This document shows, piece after piece, positions 43,642 through 51,807 of a stretch of DNA of 64,000 bases. Position 1 is the first letter of the stretch, and every line of letters begins with the position of its first letter. Below the pieces are notes generated by a model. The model was not told the origin of the DNA and made no database searches. It saw only the letters and a program-made list of their open reading frames with translations. Source of the DNA: UBA10677 sp045532295 (GTDB lineage Bacteria; Bacillota; Clostridia; Christensenellales; Pumilibacteraceae); contig JAZSFP010000007.1 of assembly GCA_045532295.1 (NCBI GenBank), positions 124,001-188,000 on the forward strand, given 5' to 3'. A program made the translations under genes and the position numbers.

Positions 43642-44898
43642 ATGGAAATTTTAAAGGTAAATGGCGGAAGAAAATTAAACGGACGAATTTCGCTCACTGC
43701 CGCTAAGAATTCGGTACTACCGATAGTTGCATGTTCGCTTATGGTTAAAGGTGAAATAGCGCTTAAAAACTGTGCGCCTCTAAACGATATTTGCGCAATG
43801 CTCAAAATTATTAAGTCGCTTGGTGGAAAAGGAGAGTTTAATCAAAATACAATAATAATTAATACGGACGATGCGGATTTTACCCCTATATCGTCAAATC
43901 TTACTGGGAGTATCCGTTCGTCGGTTTTTATACTTGGGCCGTTGCTTTCAAGATATAAAAAAGCAGTCGTAAGTTACCCAGGCGGTTGCGAGATCGGGTT
44001 AAGACCTATTGATTTACATATATACGCATTAAGGCAACTTGGAGTAAAAATTATAGAAGAGGGCGGTTATATTTTTTGTGACGGCGCCCAAATGAAACCG
44101 GGGGAAGTATATTTGGATTTTCCCAGCGTTGGAGCAACGGAAAACGCAATAATGGCGTCAGCGCTTTTAAACGGCAAAAGCGTAATAAGAAACGCCGCTC
44201 GTGAGCCGGAGATTTGCGACCTTGCTAATTTTATTAACGCGATGGGAGGTAAAGTTTACGGCGCAGGAGGAGACACGATTGAAATTGAAGGCGTAAAGGA
44301 ACTTAGAGGATGCGAATATTCTCCGCTTAGCGATAGAATAACTGCAGGAACGGTGTTAACTGCTTGTGCTATCTGTGGTGGAGAAGTTGTCGTTGATAAG
44401 GTAATACCATCAACGCTATCTTCAGTTCTCGATAAACTATCAAGAAGTGGCTCTGAAATTAGCGTTTACGACGAAAGTATTAAAATCCGCTCAAACGGAA
44501 AAATCAAGGCTATACATAAAATTGAAACTCAGCCCTTCCCAGGCTTTCCAACTGATATGCAAGCACAATTCGTGGCAATGCTTACTCGAGCAAGAGGGTG
44601 TTCGCTTATGATAGAAAACCTCTTTGAAAGTAGGTTTAAGTATACTAACGAACTAAATAAAATGGGCGCTAAAATTACAGTAAAAGATAGAATTGCGGTT
44701 ATTAAGGGCGTTAGTGTTTTGCGTGGAGCGGAGATTAAAGCAGAGGATTTGCGCGGTGGCGCTGCACTCGTGATTGCATCGCTTGGAGCAGAGGGGGAAA
44801 GTAAGATTTTTGGCGTGGAGCATATTGATAGAGGATATTATCTTATTGAGCAAACTTTTTCCGTTTTAGGCGGTGAAATTAAACGCAAAAAATTATAA
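43642..44898 (+). CDS. murA: UDP-GlcNAc 1-carboxyvinyltransferase MurA
   Basis: A 418-residue enzyme that starts peptidoglycan synthesis by moving enolpyruvate to UDP-GlcNAc. The catalytic Cys116 is present (PGGCEIGLRPIDLH), so the fosfomycin-sensitive form is expected. Other motifs are GRISLTAAKNSVLP near 14-27, GATENAIMASAL near 166-177, and FPGFPTDMQAQFVAM near 300-314. It starts at the ATG after TGAGG; an in-frame GTG two codons earlier is the alternative. It is followed by ftsQ, ftsA and ftsZ. Confidence 0.96.
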   Translation: MEILKVNGGRKLNGRISLTAAKNSVLPIVACSLMVKGEIALKNCAPLNDICAMLKIIKSLGGKGEFNQNTIIINTDDADFTPISSNLTGSIRSSVFILGPLLSRYKKAVVSYPGGCEIGLRPIDLHIYALRQLGVKIIEEGGYIFCDGAQMKPGEVYLDFPSVGATENAIMASALLNGKSVIRNAAREPEICDLANFINAMGGKVYGAGGDTIEIEGVKELRGCEYSPLSDRITAGTVLTACAICGGEVVVDKVIPSTLSSVLDKLSRSGSEISVYDESIKIRSNGKIKAIHKIETQPFPGFPTDMQAQFVAMLTRARGCSLMIENLFESRFKYTNELNKMGAKITVKDRIAVIKGVSVLRGAEIKAEDLRGGAALVIASLGAEGESKIFGVEHIDRGYYLIEQTFSVLGGEIKRKKL

Positions 44899-44937
44899 AT
44901 TTATACAATTTTTATTTGAAAACTAAAGTCTATTTTC

Positions 44938-44966
44938 TTGCATTTTTCCCACTATTTTGTTATAAT
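44938..44966 (+). promoter_or_regulatory. Promoter of ftsQ-ftsA-ftsZ
   Basis: TTGCAT (44938-44943) and TATAAT (44961-44966) 17 bases apart, with a leader of about 85 bases to ftsQ. Confidence 0.75.
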
Positions 44967-45058
44967 AAATAGTAGGATAGTGATTATACTTTTACTATTC
45001 TGCAAAAGATGATAGTTTTCCGTTTTGGGACGGTATTTTTGCTAAGGAAAAGGTATAA

Positions 45059-45853
45059 ATGAGGAATAAAAAACTTATAGTTTTATTTGTCATATTATCG
45101 ATAGTTACGCTACTAATTGTTTTGGGAAGCGTAATCTTTTCCGTGCAAGACGTTTACGGTTATTGTTATAACGATAGCGACGATGCTTTTATTCAAGAAG
45201 TTGCAAGTGACGAAATAACGGGAATACAGAGAGGTAAGAGTATCTTTCTTCTAAACGAACAAGAAGTGATTGCTTCGGTTGAAAGCAAAATTCCTGATAT
45301 TGAAGTAATTAATATTGAAAGAAAATTTCCTAACCGCGTATATATTAACTTCGTTAGAATTTTTCCTTATCTCGTATTTGACGATTCTCAAAGTGATCAA
45401 GCGTTACTTGTTGGAAATAACGGAAAAATAACTTCTAAAGTGGACAAGCAAGCGGAATACGACGATTACATAAAACTTATAACTAATTCGAACGCAAACA
45501 GCACGGTCGTTGGAGAAAATATTTTCGACGCAAACTCCGCAGAGCAAAATACGATTATCGGTATAATGGACGCTATGGAGAGAATGGATATTCACGCATC
45601 GGTTATTGATATGTTCGAATTTATGGATATATCCTATCTTTCAGGCGAAGACGCGACTGGAACTTTGTATATTAAAACGAGAACGGGAGCGTTTATTGAA
45701 ATTCAGAAAGCAAGTGAAAATACGGCTAACAAATTAAGCGGAGCGCTTTCGGTGTACAAAGAAGGAAACGAATATCAAACTGAAGGTACTATCATAGTTG
45801 ACGGAGCAAATAAGATTTCTCGCTCGACCAAGGATAGATACCCTAACGATTAA
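45059..45853 (+). CDS. ftsQ: Cell division protein FtsQ/DivIB
   Basis: A 264-residue bitopic protein. A basic start (MRNKK) and one membrane segment (about 6-28) are followed by an extracellular POTRA domain (about 30-105, VQDVYGYCYNDSDDAF and VINIERKFPNRVYINFV) and the beta-type C-terminal region. This is the DivIB layout. It stabilises the FtsL-FtsI complex at the septum. The ribosome site is AAGG. It precedes ftsA by 18 bases. Confidence 0.88.
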   Translation: MRNKKLIVLFVILSIVTLLIVLGSVIFSVQDVYGYCYNDSDDAFIQEVASDEITGIQRGKSIFLLNEQEVIASVESKIPDIEVINIERKFPNRVYINFVRIFPYLVFDDSQSDQALLVGNNGKITSKVDKQAEYDDYIKLITNSNANSTVVGENIFDANSAEQNTIIGIMDAMERMDIHASVIDMFEFMDISYLSGEDATGTLYIKTRTGAFIEIQKASENTANKLSGALSVYKEGNEYQTEGTIIVDGANKISRSTKDRYPND

Positions 45854-45871
45854 TGAAAGGAGAGAATACGC

Positions 45872-47026
45872 GTGGCTCGTAATACTGCAATAATTGATTT
45901 TGGTTCGGAAAAAATTACGGCGCTCGTTGGAGAGCGCGGTGTTAACGGTACCGTACTTGTAAAAGGTATGGGCGTTAGTAATTACGCCGGTTTTATGGAC
46001 GGAGAGTGGCTTGCTCCTGAAAAACTTATGGAGGCAGTAGGTACTGCTCTTAACGAGGCTGCTGGCGCGGCTGGAGAGAAGTTAAGCAAAATTTACGTTG
46101 GAGTACCTGGTGAATTTACCTCCGTGGTATGCAAAGAGGTTACGACTACTTTTCCTCGCCGTAAAAAGATAACTGACGCTGACGTTCTTAGCCTTATGGC
46201 GCAAGGCGATATATTCGATAATACTCACGAGGTTATCAATATTCAGCCCGTATATTATACTTTAGATGAAAACGTTAGAGTTCTTCGTCCCGATGGAAAA
46301 CAAAGTAACAAGTTAAGCGGAGTGCTTTCTTATATTTTAGCGGAAAGTTCGTTTACTTCGCTCGTGAGAGAAATGCTTTCTGTTATGAAGATACCGCAAG
46401 TTGAGTTCGTTTCTTCCGTGCTTGCTGAATCGCTTATTCTTTTTGATGAAGAGAAAAGAGATACGACGGCAGTGCTTATTGACGTGGGCTATCTTACGAC
46501 CTCTGTTGCGGTCGTAAAGGGCGACGGCATCTTATCGTTACGCTCTTTCTCGCAAGGTGGTGGACATATTACGGGCGATTTAGCAACGGTGTTTAAAATT
46601 CCTTTCTCTGATGCGGAATTACTTAAAAGAAAAGTAGTGCTTACGCTTGACGCAACGGAAGAGGATACTTACGAGATTAACGGGAAGTACGGCGTAAAGA
46701 CTTTTCCTGCAAAAATGGTAAACGAAGTGGTTGAGTATCGTATTTCAGTTATTGCTAAAACGATAGCAAAATGCTTATCCACTTGCGAATATAAGTATCC
46801 CGACTATATTCCCTATTCACTCACTGGTGGCGGTATAGCGTTTATGAGAGGAGCAAAAGACGCAATAGCAAATAGAGTAGGTAGAGAGGTTGAAATCGTA
46901 GTTCCTCCATATCCTCAAGTAAACAAGCCTAATCTTTCTTCGGCTTGGGGCTTATTAGATATGGCAATTAAAAATGACGAACCCGCAAAGAAAGGCTTTT
47001 TTGCCCGTCTTTTCGGTAAAAAGTAA
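45872..47026 (+). CDS. ftsA: Cell division protein FtsA
   Basis: A 384-residue actin-like protein that anchors FtsZ to the membrane. Motifs: AIIDFGSEKITALVGE (5-20, phosphate loop), VPGEFTSVVCKEVTT near 81-95 (1C domain), VLIDVGYLTTSVAVVKG near 196-212 and SLTGGGIAFM near 315-324. A short amphipathic C-terminal helix (PAKKGFFARLFGKK) is the membrane-targeting segment. It starts with GTG after GGAGAG. It is 20 bases before ftsZ. Confidence 0.95.
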   Translation: MARNTAIIDFGSEKITALVGERGVNGTVLVKGMGVSNYAGFMDGEWLAPEKLMEAVGTALNEAAGAAGEKLSKIYVGVPGEFTSVVCKEVTTTFPRRKKITDADVLSLMAQGDIFDNTHEVINIQPVYYTLDENVRVLRPDGKQSNKLSGVLSYILAESSFTSLVREMLSVMKIPQVEFVSSVLAESLILFDEEKRDTTAVLIDVGYLTTSVAVVKGDGILSLRSFSQGGGHITGDLATVFKIPFSDAELLKRKVVLTLDATEEDTYEINGKYGVKTFPAKMVNEVVEYRISVIAKTIAKCLSTCEYKYPDYIPYSLTGGGIAFMRGAKDAIANRVGREVEIVVPPYPQVNKPNLSSAWGLLDMAIKNDEPAKKGFFARLFGKK

Positions 47027-47046
47027 AAATTTCGGAGGTTATAATA

Positions 47047-48255
47047 ATGCAAGAGATGAGAAATTTGAGAACGATGCCCGCTAATATCGTAGTTGTTGGT
47101 GTTGGTGGTGGCGGAAATAACGCAGTTAATAGAATGATAGACGCAGGTATTAAGAGCGCAAGATTCGTTGCGGTTAATACCGACCTTCAAGCCCTTTCTA
47201 TGTCTAAAGCAGAGCATAGAATTCAAATCGGCGATAAACTTACGCGCGGTCAAGGCGCAGGCGCAGATCCGGAAAAAGGTCAAAAAGCGGCAGAAGAGAG
47301 TCGTCTTGCGCTTTCTGCGGCAATTAAAGACGCAGACCTCGTATTTATCACCGCCGGTATGGGTGGCGGTACAGGTACTGGCGCTGCTCCAGTTATTGCA
47401 GGAATTGCAAAAGAAATGGGTAAACTTACCGTAGCGGTTGTAACCAAGCCCTTTATGTTTGAGGGCAGACCTCGTATGGATCATGCGGAAATCGGTATCG
47501 AAAATCTTAAGAAAGTCGTTGACACTCTCGTCGTTATTCCTAACGAAAAACTTATGGAGTTTGCGGCTCGTCTTCCCATGCTTGAGTCCTTCAAACTTGC
47601 CGACGACGTTCTTCGTCAAGGAATTCAAGGAATTAGCGACCTTATCGTTACGCCTGCTCTTATTAACCTTGACTTTGCTGACGTATGCACCGTTATGAGA
47701 AACAGCGGTATTGCTCATATGGGTATCGGTAGAGGTACTGGCGAGAAGAGAACGCTTACTGCTGTTCAACAAGCGGTATTTAGCCCCTTACTTGAAACGT
47801 CGATTGAGGGCGCAAGTAAAGTAATTCTTAACATAATGGGCTCTACCGACGTTACTCTACAAGAGATTAACGAGTCAACTCAACTTGTTCGTGACGTAGT
47901 TCAGCCTGGCGCAAACATTATTTTTGGCGCAGATATTCGCGAGTCTATGAACGAAGAGATTATTGTTACCGTAATTGCAACCGGCTTTAACGATAAGTCA
48001 CAACGCGCGCCTCAGCAACAAACTCAAAGCGCTCCTGCTCCACAAGGACAACCTTCTATTGATCTTTTATTCGGTAACGCTCAACCCGTTCCTTCCGCGC
48101 CCGTTCAGCCCCAAGTTCAACAACCTCCCGTTGCTCCCCAGCCTACTCCCCAGCCTCAGTATACTGGTACTCCCGTTAATACTTCGAGAGTAGAGGTGGA
48201 GGATGATTTCCCTGAGTTCTTAAGAAAGATGAAGGAAAGAAACAATAAACAGTAA
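47047..48255 (+). CDS. ftsZ: Cell division protein FtsZ
   Basis: A 402-residue tubulin-like GTPase. The phosphate signature GGGTGTG is at 106-112, and the N-terminal VGVGGGGNNAVNRM near 17-30, AAVNTDLQAL-type and GQGAGADPEKG segments are typical. A Gln/Pro/Ala-rich linker (about 320-380) precedes the C-terminal FtsA/SepF-binding tail (DDFPEFLRKMKE). It forms the Z ring with FtsA and SepF of this window. A terminator follows, then spoIIGA. Confidence 0.97.
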   Translation: MQEMRNLRTMPANIVVVGVGGGGNNAVNRMIDAGIKSARFVAVNTDLQALSMSKAEHRIQIGDKLTRGQGAGADPEKGQKAAEESRLALSAAIKDADLVFITAGMGGGTGTGAAPVIAGIAKEMGKLTVAVVTKPFMFEGRPRMDHAEIGIENLKKVVDTLVVIPNEKLMEFAARLPMLESFKLADDVLRQGIQGISDLIVTPALINLDFADVCTVMRNSGIAHMGIGRGTGEKRTLTAVQQAVFSPLLETSIEGASKVILNIMGSTDVTLQEINESTQLVRDVVQPGANIIFGADIRESMNEEIIVTVIATGFNDKSQRAPQQQTQSAPAPQGQPSIDLLFGNAQPVPSAPVQPQVQQPPVAPQPTPQPQYTGTPVNTSRVEVEDDFPEFLRKMKERNNKQ

Positions 48256-48267
48256 TACAAATTAAGA

Positions 48268-48299
48268 AAAAAAGTCGGCCATTTACGGCCGACTTTTTT
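48268..48299 (+). terminator. Terminator after ftsZ
   Basis: AAGTCGGCC and GGCCGACTT arms with loop ATTTAC, flanked by A-run and followed by TTTTTTC. Confidence 0.88.
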
Positions 48300-48371
48300 C
48301 TATGTCACGAAAAGTCAAAAACAGATAAAAACTAATCTTATTTGCGTCTTGTCGTATGCTATTATAGAGGT

Positions 48372-49202
48372 ATGAAAGTTTACATTGAAATAGTTATTTT
48401 AGATAACTTCATAATTACTTTTTACATAGTAAAATGCGTTTACTTTATCATAAGGCGAAAAGAAAAATTATGGCGAGCGTTATTAGGTTCAGCAGTAGGA
48501 ACGGTAGTTGCAGTATTTTATCCGTTTATAACTTCCACCGTACTTTCGTTGCTAATTAAACTAATGCTCTATTGTATTTTATCCACGATATTTTTTGCGG
48601 GGAAAGAGCAATTTTTTCTTGCTTCAGGATTATTTTTGCTGGTTACTGTTTGCTTTGGCGGAATAGTGTTTGCGCTGTCGTTTATAACAAGTGGAAATGT
48701 TATTGATGCATTAACTAAAAACTATTATTCATTTCCACTTTCAATAGTAATTTTAGGTGTTGTTTTAGGGTATAAATTCTTTAAAATAATTAGTAAAGAT
48801 TTGGGTAAAATGTCACAAAAATTTAAATACGGTAGTGAATTTTTGATAACGATAGATGGTAAAAGCATTAAAATGCAAGGGTTTATAGATACCGGGAATA
48901 CTGCCATTGATAGCGTTAGTGGATTGCCTATTGTTTTAATGTCAATTAGGAGTTTATTGAAAGTTATATCAAGAGAAAAACTTATTAAAGTATTAAGCGG
49001 AAACTGTGGATATTCATCAGAAATAATAACTGCAACGGGTAGAGAAAAAATTCCGCTGATAAAACCTGAAAAATTCGTATTATATTTGGACGGGCAAGCG
49101 AATAGAATAGTGGAAGTGATGATAGGCGTGTCCATAGCAAAATTGAACTATGACGCTTTACTTCACTCAAGTTTTTTGGATTTTGGAGAGAAAGTATGTT
49201 AA
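48372..49202 (+). CDS. spoIIGA: Sigma-E processing peptidase SpoIIGA
   Basis: A 276-residue membrane-embedded aspartic protease that cleaves the pro-sequence of sigma-E. About five membrane segments (8-24, 38-60, 62-76, 82-104, 122-140) precede the cytoplasmic protease domain with FIDTGNTAID (catalytic Asp173). The start ATG gives MKVYIEIVILDNF, the family start. Its ribosome site is odd: GAGG ends one base before the ATG. A -10-like TATTAT (48360-48365) puts a possible transcription start on the ATG. It overlaps sigE by seven bases. Confidence 0.93.
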   Translation: MKVYIEIVILDNFIITFYIVKCVYFIIRRKEKLWRALLGSAVGTVVAVFYPFITSTVLSLLIKLMLYCILSTIFFAGKEQFFLASGLFLLVTVCFGGIVFALSFITSGNVIDALTKNYYSFPLSIVILGVVLGYKFFKIISKDLGKMSQKFKYGSEFLITIDGKSIKMQGFIDTGNTAIDSVSGLPIVLMSIRSLLKVISREKLIKVLSGNCGYSSEIITATGREKIPLIKPEKFVLYLDGQANRIVEVMIGVSIAKLNYDALLHSSFLDFGEKVC

Positions 49203-49897
49203 AAAAGTTTTTAGAAATTATAAGAAAATTATTTTTCGTTAAAGACGACGCTTTATACTACGTATCTGGTAGTGAGGCGCTTCCTGCTCCCTTTACGAAA
49301 GAGCAAGAAGAAGTAGTATTACTTCGGCTTAAAGAAGGAGACGGCAACGCTCGCGATGACCTTATTGAACACAATTTAAGACTTGTCGTTTATATCGCGC
49401 GAAAGTTTGACAATACGGGCGTTGATTTAGAGGACTTGATATCCGTTGGTACGATAGGATTAATTAAGGCGGTAAATAGTTTTGCGCCCGAGAAAAATAT
49501 TAAACTTGCAACTTACGCCTCTCGTTGTATAGAAAATGAAATTCTAATGCATCTTCGTAAGCGAGTTAGACTTAAAAATGAAGTATCGCTTGAAGAACCG
49601 CTTAACGTTGATTATGAAGGAAACGAACTGCTTATTAGCGACGTGCTTGGCACTGAACCCGACCTCGTGTCTAAAAATCTTGAAAACGCGGTTGAGCGTC
49701 AACTTTTATGGAACGCAATAACTACGCTTTCTGAAAGAGAAAGATTGATAATGGAAATGCGATTTGGTCTTGAAGGAAGAGAAGAGCGCACGCAAAAAGA
49801 AGTTGCGGATATGATGGGAATATCTCAATCGTATATATCAAGACTTGAAAAGAAGATTATAGGAAGACTAAGAAAAGAAATTGCAAAAGCGTTATAA
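49196..49897 (+). CDS. sigE: RNA polymerase sporulation sigma factor SigE
   Basis: A 233-residue mother-cell sigma factor. The first about 27 residues (LLKKFLEIIRKLF-type, hydrophobic) form the pro-sequence that SpoIIGA removes. Region 2 contains LIEHNLRLVVYIARKFDNTGVDLEDLISVGTIGLIKAV near 60-95, split here by the conserved -10-recognition helix, and region 4 contains EVADMMGISQSYISRLEKK near 205-223. It overlaps spoIIGA and has a GGAGAG site. A bidirectional terminator separates it from the convergent sigG. Confidence 0.95.
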   Translation: MLKKFLEIIRKLFFVKDDALYYVSGSEALPAPFTKEQEEVVLLRLKEGDGNARDDLIEHNLRLVVYIARKFDNTGVDLEDLISVGTIGLIKAVNSFAPEKNIKLATYASRCIENEILMHLRKRVRLKNEVSLEEPLNVDYEGNELLISDVLGTEPDLVSKNLENAVERQLLWNAITTLSERERLIMEMRFGLEGREERTQKEVADMMGISQSYISRLEKKIIGRLRKEIAKAL

Positions 49898-49903
49898 AAA
49901 ATA

Positions 49904-49926
49904 GCCGTTACTTTTTAGGTAACGGC
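49904..49926. terminator. Shared terminator of sigE and sigG
   Basis: GCCGTTAC and GTAACGGC arms with A-rich sequence before and T-rich after, working in both directions. Confidence 0.75.
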
Positions 49927-49932
49927 ATTTAT

Positions 49933-50706
49933 TTAATCCATATTTTCTTTTAATCGTACTTTTGCGCTTTTTTCAAGACGACTAACTTGCGCTTGCGAAA
50001 TACCTATTTCCTCGGAAACTTCGGTTTGAGTTTTGCCTTCGTAATAGCGTAGCATTAAGATGTTTCGTTCTCTTTCGTCAAGTTTAGATATAGCGTCGGT
50101 AAGAGAAACGCTTGTAACCCAGTTTTCATCGCTTGATTTAGTGTCGCTAATTTGGTCTAAAAGTAGCGTAGTCTCATCGCCGTCGTGATAAACGGGGTCG
50201 TAAAGTGATACTGGGTCAGATATAGCGTCCATAGCGTAAACAACGTCTTTAATTGACATATCAAGCGCAACTGCAACCTCTTCGAGCGACGCCTCTCTAT
50301 TTGACGATTTTTCAATTTCATTGCGTGCAGTTATAATTTTGTAAGCGTTGTCTCTGATAGAACGACTTATTCTTACGGGCGAACAATCGCGTAGATATCG
50401 CCTAATTTCGCCTATAATCATAGGTACGGCGTAAGTGGAAAAGCGAAGGTTTAGTTCCGTGTTAAAGTTTTCCATAGCCTTAATTAACCCTACGCAACCC
50501 ACTTGGAAAAGATCGTCCGCGCTTTCTTTTTTATTGTAAAAGCGTTGTACTACGCTTAAAACCAACCGCATATTAGCCATTATGAAGTCTTCTCTTGCGA
50601 TTTTATTGCCGTTTTGCGCTGATTTTAGTAAAGTCATAAGTTCTTCGTGCGTTCTTTTGGGTAGAGTGTTGGTGTCTATACCGCAAATTTCTACTCGTTT
50701 TGCCAT
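49933..50706 (-). CDS. sigG: RNA polymerase sporulation sigma factor SigG
   Basis: A 257-residue forespore sigma factor. The N-terminus KRVEICGIDTNTLP, region 2 (ANMRLVLSVVQRFYN, DLFQVGCVGLIKAMENF, FSTYAVPMIIGEIRRYLRD) and the region 4 tail EEIGISQAQVSRLEKSA match SigG. It has a strong AAGGAGG site. Usually sigG lies just after sigE on the same strand; here it is inverted, so read-through from spoIIGA-sigE cannot produce sigG message and would make antisense instead. Its own promoter is not clear: a GTATA lies at the complement of 50754-50758. Confidence 0.95.
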   Translation of the reverse strand: MAKRVEICGIDTNTLPKRTHEELMTLLKSAQNGNKIAREDFIMANMRLVLSVVQRFYNKKESADDLFQVGCVGLIKAMENFNTELNLRFSTYAVPMIIGEIRRYLRDCSPVRISRSIRDNAYKIITARNEIEKSSNREASLEEVAVALDMSIKDVVYAMDAISDPVSLYDPVYHDGDETTLLLDQISDTKSSDENWVTSVSLTDAISKLDERERNILMLRYYEGKTQTEVSEEIGISQAQVSRLEKSAKVRLKENMD

Positions 50707-50772
50707 AAAGCCTCCTTTGGTGTAGTTTTATTTTGGCTAAAGCAAATAAAATTTATACCAAATGTTGGAAAA

Positions 50773-50805
50773 TGTGTAACTAAACGAATTGCAGTTGCAT
50801 AACTA
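50773..50805 (+). promoter_or_regulatory. Possible sporulation promoter of ylmC
   Basis: TGTGTAA (50773-50779) and CATAACTA (50798-50805), 18 bases apart, resemble a sigma-G/sigma-E promoter. The ATG at 50812 lies at the expected start of transcription. Confidence 0.4.
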
Positions 50806-50811
50806 AAGTGT

Positions 50812-51189
50812 ATGAGTATAGGCGAAAACAATTATCAAATTACGTTTTGTGAACTTCGTAGCAAGGAAGTCGTTAACTCCGTTGACGGAAAGAGAATGGG
50901 GCGAATAGTTGACCTCGTTTTCTCAGGTGAAACGGGTAAAATTAAAGGTATTGTTACCCCTTACGGCAAGCGTGGACCGTTTGGAAAAGGTCAGGATATT
51001 TTTATTCCTTGGCGATGCGTTACTACGATAGGCGAAGACGTAATAATCGTGAATTTAAACGAAAATGGCACTTGTTGTGAAGAAAAAGGGGATAAAAAAG
51101 AAAAAGATAAACATCCTGCTTTGCCTTCTTGCGACGGAAGATGCGAAAAGTGTATGTTGTTTGATTGCGAGCATAGATGGAAGAAATAG
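50812..51189 (+). CDS. YlmC/YmxH-family PRC-barrel sporulation protein with Cys-rich tail
   Basis: A 125-residue PRC-barrel protein of the YlmC/YmxH family. The barrel (about 10-85) has LRSKEVVNSVDGKRMGRIVDL near 15-35, split by the usual KEV(I/V)N and GRIVD signatures, and GKGQDIFIPW near 57-66. It lacks a ribosome site. The end is unusual: after about residue 85 it continues with CC, a Lys/Glu/Asp-rich stretch and CDGRCEKCMLFDCEHRW, seven cysteines and one His in about 40 residues, which could bind metal. Neighbours are the divergent sigG and nrdR. Confidence 0.85.
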   Translation: MSIGENNYQITFCELRSKEVVNSVDGKRMGRIVDLVFSGETGKIKGIVTPYGKRGPFGKGQDIFIPWRCVTTIGEDVIIVNLNENGTCCEEKGDKKEKDKHPALPSCDGRCEKCMLFDCEHRWKK

Positions 51190-51196
51190 GAAAGAG

Positions 51197-51226
51197 ACCG
51201 CATTTTATCAAAAAAAGTGCGGTTTT
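51197..51226 (+). terminator. Terminator after ylmC
   Basis: ACCGCA and TGCGGT arms extended by T-run/A-run pairing, followed by TTTTTT. Confidence 0.75.
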
Positions 51227-51337
51227 TTGTTTGTTTAATAGTAAAATTTTAAAATTATACCCTTAAACGCTCGACTATTTTTTTAAAATTGTTTATAATT
51301 ATATAATAGAAACAAAATACTATTATGGTGATAAATA

Positions 51338-51796
51338 ATGAAGTGTATGTATTGTGGCTTTTTAGAAAGCAAAGTTATAGATTCTCGGCCGTCGGAAGAC
51401 GGAAGTAATATTCGTCGAAGAAGAGAGTGCCTCAATTGCGGACGAAGATTTACTACTTATGAAACCGTGGAAACGACGCCTATCCTCGTTATAAAGAACG
51501 ATGGAACTCGTCAACCTTTTGATTCTGCTAAAATTCGCAACGGAATTATTCGTTCTTGCGAAAAGCGTCCTGTTCCTTTGCACGTAATTGATAAACTCGT
51601 AGCGGATATTGAAAAGAAGGTTTATAATACGCTCGACCAAGAGATACATACGTCAAAGATAGGCGAGTACGTAATGGACGGACTTAAGGAGATTGACCAA
51701 GTAGCGTATATTCGTTTTGCGTCAGTTTATCGTCAATTTAGAGACGTAACTACTTTCGTGGAATTTATTTCAGACATAGATAAAAAAGATAATTAA
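51338..51796 (+). CDS. nrdR: Transcriptional repressor NrdR
   Basis: A 152-residue NrdR that represses ribonucleotide reductase genes when ATP/dATP load is high. The zinc ribbon has Cys3, Cys6, Cys31 and Cys34 (MKCMYCGF, ECLNCGRRF), and the ATP-cone (about 49-139) contains VIKNDGTRQPFDSAKI near 50-65. A GGTGAT site precedes the ATG. No nrd gene is in the window, so its targets are elsewhere. Confidence 0.95.
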   Translation: MKCMYCGFLESKVIDSRPSEDGSNIRRRRECLNCGRRFTTYETVETTPILVIKNDGTRQPFDSAKIRNGIIRSCEKRPVPLHVIDKLVADIEKKVYNTLDQEIHTSKIGEYVMDGLKEIDQVAYIRFASVYRQFRDVTTFVEFISDIDKKDN

Positions 51797-51807
51797 GGAC
51801 AATAACT

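Noticed and set aside
46915..47772. Minus-strand frame opposite ftsA and ftsZ
   Set aside because: The plus-strand ftsZ match is certain; the antisense product is low in structure and has no start site.
50707..50811. Sigma-F promoter for sigG (GTATA at the complement of 50754-50758)
   Set aside because: The matching -10 has too many mismatches to the consensus to support a feature.
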